Source: UBA9410 sp963933065 (GTDB lineage: Bacteria; Actinomycetota; Acidimicrobiia; Acidimicrobiales; MedAcidi-G1). From it: 17,580 bases of DNA. Under the pieces are notes generated by a model. The model was not told the DNA's origin and did no database searches. It was given only the letters and a program-made list of their open reading frames with translations. The stretch's first letter is position 1. Every line of letters begins with the position of its first letter. Location of the stretch: assembly GCA_963933065.1 (NCBI GenBank), contig CAWVUB010000041.1, forward strand, positions 1-17,580. Direction: 5' to 3'. A program made the position numbers and the translations under genes. Positions 14,269-17,580 of the stretch are shown here, in pieces.

Positions 14269-14778
14269 GTGGTGAGCAAGATAAGTGATCAACCGGTGGG
14301 GTCGACTGACTCTGAGGAGCGCAGGCGGGCTGAAAATCGAGCGCTACTCGAACACGTAGTCTCATTATTTGGAACTGAGCGGGCGGGTGAGTTGGTCGAC
14401 TGCTATGCATCTGACTGGGTTCTCGAACTTCCGTTTGCCGATCCTCCGGTTTGCCTCGAGGGGAGGAAGGAGGTCGGCACCTACCTAGGTCCACGCCTCG
14501 GTACCTTTGTGTTCACTCTCACGCTGAATACCGTGCACGAGTGTTTGGACCCTGACCTTCTGGTGGCCGAGTACGAGTCCGACGGCTACGTCACGAGCAC
14601 CGGCAAGCCCTACCGCAACACCTACATTGCCCTGTGGCGATTTCGAGATGGAAAAGTTTGTGGTGTCAAGGAGTTTCCCAACCCGATGGTGGCTTCCGCT
14701 GCTTTGATGCCCGTCGTGTCGGTTAGCGCTAGCGGTTCGTACGAGCCCGCAGACCTATCTAGCGATGAGGATCATTAG
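14269..14778 (+). CDS. SnoaL-like (NTF2-fold) protein
   Basis: A 169-residue protein with a cone-shaped NTF2/SnoaL fold, recognised by ENRALLEHVVSLFGTERAGELVDCYASDWVLELP near the N-terminus, a middle beta-sheet, and YRNTYIALWRFRDGKVCGVKEFPNP (about 118-142), the usual last strands. Such proteins bind small hydrophobic molecules; some are cyclases, isomerases or dehydratases, others have no catalysis. The typical Asp/His pair of ketosteroid isomerase or scytalone dehydratase cannot be placed with confidence. GTG 14269 and GTG 14272 are both possible starts. A tail after about residue 150 (VSVSASGSYEPADLSSDEDH) is low-complexity. It lies three bases after the aldolase-like gene and two bases before the Rieske gene, which points to a shared substrate. 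Confidence 0.82.
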   Translation: MVSKISDQPVGSTDSEERRRAENRALLEHVVSLFGTERAGELVDCYASDWVLELPFADPPVCLEGRKEVGTYLGPRLGTFVFTLTLNTVHECLDPDLLVAEYESDGYVTSTGKPYRNTYIALWRFRDGKVCGVKEFPNPMVASAALMPVVSVSASGSYEPADLSSDEDH

Positions 14779-14780
14779 TT

Positions 14781-15620
14781 GTGAGCACTTCGGTAGAGGT
14801 ACGGCCACCCTTTCCTGTTGGGTGGTTCGCTGTTGCTTGGCTCGACGAAGTGCCCGAGGGCGCCATGGTGCCGTTGGCTGTCTTTGGTCAGGACTTAGCA
14901 GTGGGTCGTACCTCGTCCGGACGTGCGCTCGTAACCCACTCGGTGTGTCCTCACCTAGGCGCCGACCTGGCTGCCGGTAGCCATATCGACGATGACCAGG
15001 TGGTCTGCCCACTTCACAATTGGTGTTTCAACCATCTTGGAGCCTGTACATCGGCTACCGATGACCCCATACCAGAAACTGCCCGATTGAGGGTTTGGCC
15101 GACTGAGGTAGCCAATGGGACCATCTGGGCCTTCAACGGTCGTGATGGCGAAGAACCGACGGTGCCGCCGCCCGACACCAGTGTTGCCGGGGTTGTCTGG
15201 AGCGGTGGTGGACGGCTCAGAGAGGGCCATGACGGCCATCCTGAGGATGTTTTGGCCAAGATGCTTACTGGTGTTGGCGTGATTGATGGGAATCCGGTGG
15301 ATGGTTCTCCTTACGCATGGGTGGGGAGAGCCGCTGATGGCCTGTCGGTGTCAGTTTGTGGCCCGGGAACGTTATTGCTTCAGAGGTTGGCTGGCGGTGT
15401 GGAAGTTATTCACGTCACACCGGTGGACGGCTTCCAAGTGGATGTTCGGACTAGCGGCACCGTCCCTGGTTCTGAAATTGTTGAGGACCAGGTTTCCTTC
15501 AGGAACTGGTACCGCCGGTTTGACCGCTCCCTCACACCGAGTCTTCCTCGGCCCCGTGTGGGGCGCACTGGGAGAAGGTCTGCTCAGGAAGAGCGGCCGA
15601 TAAAGCCTTCCATTCCGTAG
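14781..15620 (+). CDS. Rieske protein with degenerate oxygenase domain
   Basis: A 279-residue protein with an N-terminal Rieske [2Fe-2S] domain of the ring-hydroxylating oxygenase type. GWFAVAWLDEVP (14-25) leads to the ligand set C56-x-H58 and C76-x2-H79, all present. The second half should be the SRPBCC catalytic domain with an Asp-x2-His-x4-His iron site shortly after a His-Pro pair (usual pattern HPQE-xx-EN-xx-D-xx-H). Here HPEDVLAKMLTGVGVIDG occupies that position and none of the Asp/His ligands is present. The protein is also shorter than the usual 330-400 residues. It resembles steroid-type oxygenases (KshA-like) in the Rieske part. It may be an electron-transfer or structural partner rather than an oxygenase. 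Its last 37 bases overlap the 3' end of the opposite-strand lipocalin-like gene. Starts with GTG. Confidence 0.85.
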   Translation: MSTSVEVRPPFPVGWFAVAWLDEVPEGAMVPLAVFGQDLAVGRTSSGRALVTHSVCPHLGADLAAGSHIDDDQVVCPLHNWCFNHLGACTSATDDPIPETARLRVWPTEVANGTIWAFNGRDGEEPTVPPPDTSVAGVVWSGGGRLREGHDGHPEDVLAKMLTGVGVIDGNPVDGSPYAWVGRAADGLSVSVCGPGTLLLQRLAGGVEVIHVTPVDGFQVDVRTSGTVPGSEIVEDQVSFRNWYRRFDRSLTPSLPRPRVGRTGRRSAQEERPIKPSIP

Positions 15621-16714
15621 GGCCTGTATGGCCCGATGCACAACTGTTCAAGCACCCCGATGCCTATTCGGTTGCCCATAGTGGCCCGCATCAGGTGCTG
15701 GCAGTGCTGGTTCTCGAATGCTTGGTCGTCAACGGCGTCCATGTTCCACTTTTCTGATGCCATGGCCAAGTCGCCCTTCCAAGCACCGTGGCCCCACTCG
15801 GGGTGGTGGTAACCAATTCCTTTCATTCGGAAACTGAAGATCCGCTCTAGGTGGAACTCGTGTCGTGACCCATCTTCAACTCCAACAAATGAAAGGTCGG
15901 CGGTGTGGGCTAGGCGGCTTCCTTCGTCGAACTGCAGGTGGTGTTCGTGAGCGCGCATGTGGCGGGCCGCTGCATCCTCGATACCTGGTAGGTCGGCCAG
16001 TGTGTCGTAGGTCGGCAGTAGGGCGCCCACGCTGGACAGTGGCCGTCCCAGCGAGTCCTCGAACAGTTGGTAGTGGACGCAAAGGTCATCAAAGTTCAGG
16101 GGAGCCCAGAGAAAGAAAAGGCTAGATTGGGCTGGTGGGACTGGCGCGCCCCGCTGGTCACCACCGGCTAGTGGGCGGATGCCCCACGAGCGGTCCTTGG
16201 TGCCACGAGTGGTGTTCGGGTCAAAAGTCATCCGTCGACCGTTGAACTTGATCCAGCCCGTCCAGCGGCCCATTTGGGTGAATCGGGTGGTGTCCATGGC
16301 GCGACGAATCGCCCCACCCCAATGATGTCGGGGCTCTTCGACGTTACCGGTTCGTCCCTCAAAGGTCAGGTCGCAGGAGAAGTCGGTCTCGTTGGACTCC
16401 AGTACCACCCGACACGATTGCATCGGCTCAAGAATTTCTAGTCGGAATGGACCGACCACCTGATCGGCTGGATCTCCTGTGGCTCGAGAAGAGGCGTGGA
16501 AGGCGTGCTGTACCCCGTCTATGGCAATGCTTATCCCGCAGTCCCGGATGCCCAAATGTGGGTAGAGGGCGGTGCCGATGCCGAAGTAAAAATCGCCGGT
16601 AGTCGAGTAGCCGTTGAACCAATAGCGCTCGTAGACGTCTTTGTCGCTGGACGCCGGCATGGCGATCGGTTCTGGTGTTTGGTGAATCGGATAGTCGTCA
16701 AACCTGCTCAGCAT
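15584..16714 (-). CDS. DUF7064/AttH-CrtC-like lipocalin-type protein
   Basis: A 376-residue protein of the two-lobed lipocalin-like group that includes AttH and the carotenoid hydratase CrtC; it seems nearest to the DUF7064/DUF7065 proteins of actinobacteria and sphingomonads. The signature is KDRSWGIRP (173-181), flanked by WTGWIKFNGRRMTFDP (151-166) and SLFFLWAPLNFDD (198-210). There are two rough repeats of beta-rich sequence and a C-terminus with HPEWGHGAWKGDLAMASEKW (304-323). No signal peptide is seen. Members turn up beside Rieske, SnoaL and steroid/terpenoid genes, and a small-molecule binding or hydration role is likely; the exact reaction is unknown. AGAGGA lies eight bases before the ATG (16712-16714). 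It is the second gene of the - strand pair, 31 bases after the acetoacetate decarboxylase-like gene. Confidence 0.78.
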   Translation of the reverse strand: MLSRFDDYPIHQTPEPIAMPASSDKDVYERYWFNGYSTTGDFYFGIGTALYPHLGIRDCGISIAIDGVQHAFHASSRATGDPADQVVGPFRLEILEPMQSCRVVLESNETDFSCDLTFEGRTGNVEEPRHHWGGAIRRAMDTTRFTQMGRWTGWIKFNGRRMTFDPNTTRGTKDRSWGIRPLAGGDQRGAPVPPAQSSLFFLWAPLNFDDLCVHYQLFEDSLGRPLSSVGALLPTYDTLADLPGIEDAAARHMRAHEHHLQFDEGSRLAHTADLSFVGVEDGSRHEFHLERIFSFRMKGIGYHHPEWGHGAWKGDLAMASEKWNMDAVDDQAFENQHCQHLMRATMGNRIGIGVLEQLCIGPYRPYGMEGFIGRSS

Positions 16715-16745
16715 CAGAACGTTCCTCTATCTGGGTTGAGCCGTA

Positions 16746-17528
16746 TCACCAGACGAACTTCGGTCCCCCGCGTTCGCCAGGCCAGCGCGACCCCCCGATG
16801 GTGTCGGCGTGTGGCCAGAAGGCGACTGGGTCTAATGGGCCGGCGTTGGTGATCGAACGGTCTTTGTGGCGTGATGTCACCAACTTGGACTCGACGAGGC
16901 TCTCCATGGGTAGCAGAGCGGTGTACGGGTCCCATGGGCTGTCCCTCAGTATGAGTTCGGCATCAAGGGTTTCGACGTGTACCGGTTCGCTGACCTGACG
17001 GACATGCACGACGTGTGGCGGAAAGTCCCACTGACCTTCAGCGCCGCCGATAGCGCGGGAATACTTGGTCCACCACTCGTTGTGGACGACCTCGGTTCCA
17101 TTGGTGGGCGCTTCTCCGGTGACTGTGCCCCGGAACTCCAAGAACGTGTACCCCTGATGGCAGCAGGTGGCTTCGATGCGGTCACCGAGGCGGAAGTATC
17201 GAGTGGTACATGGAAACTTTGGCTGTCCGTTGGTTTCGGCGCTTACGAATATTGCCGCTTCCTGATCAATCCCGATACCAAGTGAATACTGGCCTATGAC
17301 TCCGTTCCAAACGGCGTCGACTTTGGTTGACACGCCATATTCGGGTTCGTTGCGGATGGGTACGCAGTAGATGCCGAGGTACACGTTTGGGCTGCCTGTG
17401 GGCTCGATCCCGGGAGGTAACAGGGTGGCGATCCGCTCTGGATCAGTCTGGTAGACGATATTAAGCTTCGGGTGTGCGGCGATTTCGGCCGGGCGCGCAG
17501 ACGGGCTGGCAGGTGTGGTGTCGGACAT
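16746..17528 (-). CDS. Acetoacetate decarboxylase-like protein
   Basis: A 260-residue protein of the acetoacetate decarboxylase (ADC) superfamily. The opening LLPPGIEP (37-43) is typical. The segment from E98 to K104 (ETNGQPK) fits the family pattern GRE-xx-GxPKK, which makes K104 the candidate Schiff-base lysine. Only one Lys follows the Pro where classic ADC has two, and F105 replaces the second. Many ADC-like proteins outside solventogenic clostridia are aldolases, dehydratases or decarboxylases of other beta-keto acids, so acetoacetate is not assumed to be the substrate. The start at ATG 17528 is chosen because GAGAGG lies at 17542-17537, eight bases before it; a GTG at 17546 would add six residues. 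The lipocalin-like gene follows in the same direction. Confidence 0.84.
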   Translation of the reverse strand: MSDTTPASPSARPAEIAAHPKLNIVYQTDPERIATLLPPGIEPTGSPNVYLGIYCVPIRNEPEYGVSTKVDAVWNGVIGQYSLGIGIDQEAAIFVSAETNGQPKFPCTTRYFRLGDRIEATCCHQGYTFLEFRGTVTGEAPTNGTEVVHNEWWTKYSRAIGGAEGQWDFPPHVVHVRQVSEPVHVETLDAELILRDSPWDPYTALLPMESLVESKLVTSRHKDRSITNAGPLDPVAFWPHADTIGGSRWPGERGGPKFVW

Positions 17529-17580
17529 CGCTCTAGCCTCTCTCACCGTCGCCCCTTAGGTCCAATTGGTCTATGGGGTT
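17529..17580 (-). promoter_or_regulatory. Upstream region of the ADC-like gene
   Basis: It holds the GAGAGG ribosome binding site (17537-17542, read on the - strand) and a CCAATTGG palindrome at 17563-17570 that could be an operator half. No -35/-10 pair was recognised before the window ends. Confidence 0.35.

Noticed and set aside
13510..15620. Antibiotic (polyketide) biosynthesis cluster because of the SnoaL-like protein
   Set aside because: No polyketide synthase, acyl carrier protein, glycosyltransferase or resistance gene is present; SnoaL folds are widespread outside such clusters.

Overview
The window looks like a chromosomal segment of an actinobacterium, most likely an uncultured member of the Acidimicrobiia; that lineage is an inference. 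The actinobacterial assignment rests on a DUF3263 protein followed by a LytR_C membrane protein, a CysO-type sulfur carrier very close to the mycobacterial one, an actinobacterial coproheme decarboxylase (HemQ), a PAC2 protein, a CIRCE-controlled groEL without groES beside it, many GTG starts, and a candidate GlnR box before amtB. No tRNA, rRNA, CRISPR array, insertion sequence or phage gene was seen. Coding density is very high and most genes lie on the + strand.

Left part (1-4330): a short non-coding edge, DUF3263 and LytR_C genes overlapping by four bases, a short glycerate kinase, cysO, then groEL preceded by a CIRCE operator and followed by a strong hairpin terminator. Next (4407-7521) comes a run of cofactor-maturation genes: fdhD (sulfur insertion for Mo-dependent formate dehydrogenase), hemQ (last step of coproporphyrin-dependent heme synthesis) and larE (sulfur donation for the nickel-pincer cofactor). 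Two small unidentified proteins follow, the second resembling a degenerate receiver domain.

Nitrogen block (7502-11223): a hairpin, a candidate GlnR operator, amtB, and glnD for the PII uridylyltransferase. The amtB reading frame is interrupted twice by what look like single-base indels (one extra G, one missing A) that restore the frame, so it is either a young pseudogene or an assembly error. No glnB/glnK lies between amtB and glnD.

Then come a Nudix hydrolase and, convergent with it, a PAC2 protein. The right end (12983-17528) holds the least familiar material: a tightly packed + strand operon (GNAT acetyltransferase, class II aldolase/adducin-like protein, SnoaL-like protein, short Rieske protein). 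It converges, with overlapping 3' ends, on a - strand pair (acetoacetate decarboxylase-like protein followed by a two-domain lipocalin-like protein of the DUF7064/AttH-CrtC type). Together these resemble accessory catabolism or tailoring of a small hydrophobic molecule. The Rieske protein lacks a recognisable mononuclear iron site and the aldolase-like protein lacks the usual catalytic glutamate, so the chemistry is not that of the textbook family members. This is the best candidate for an undescribed pathway in the window.
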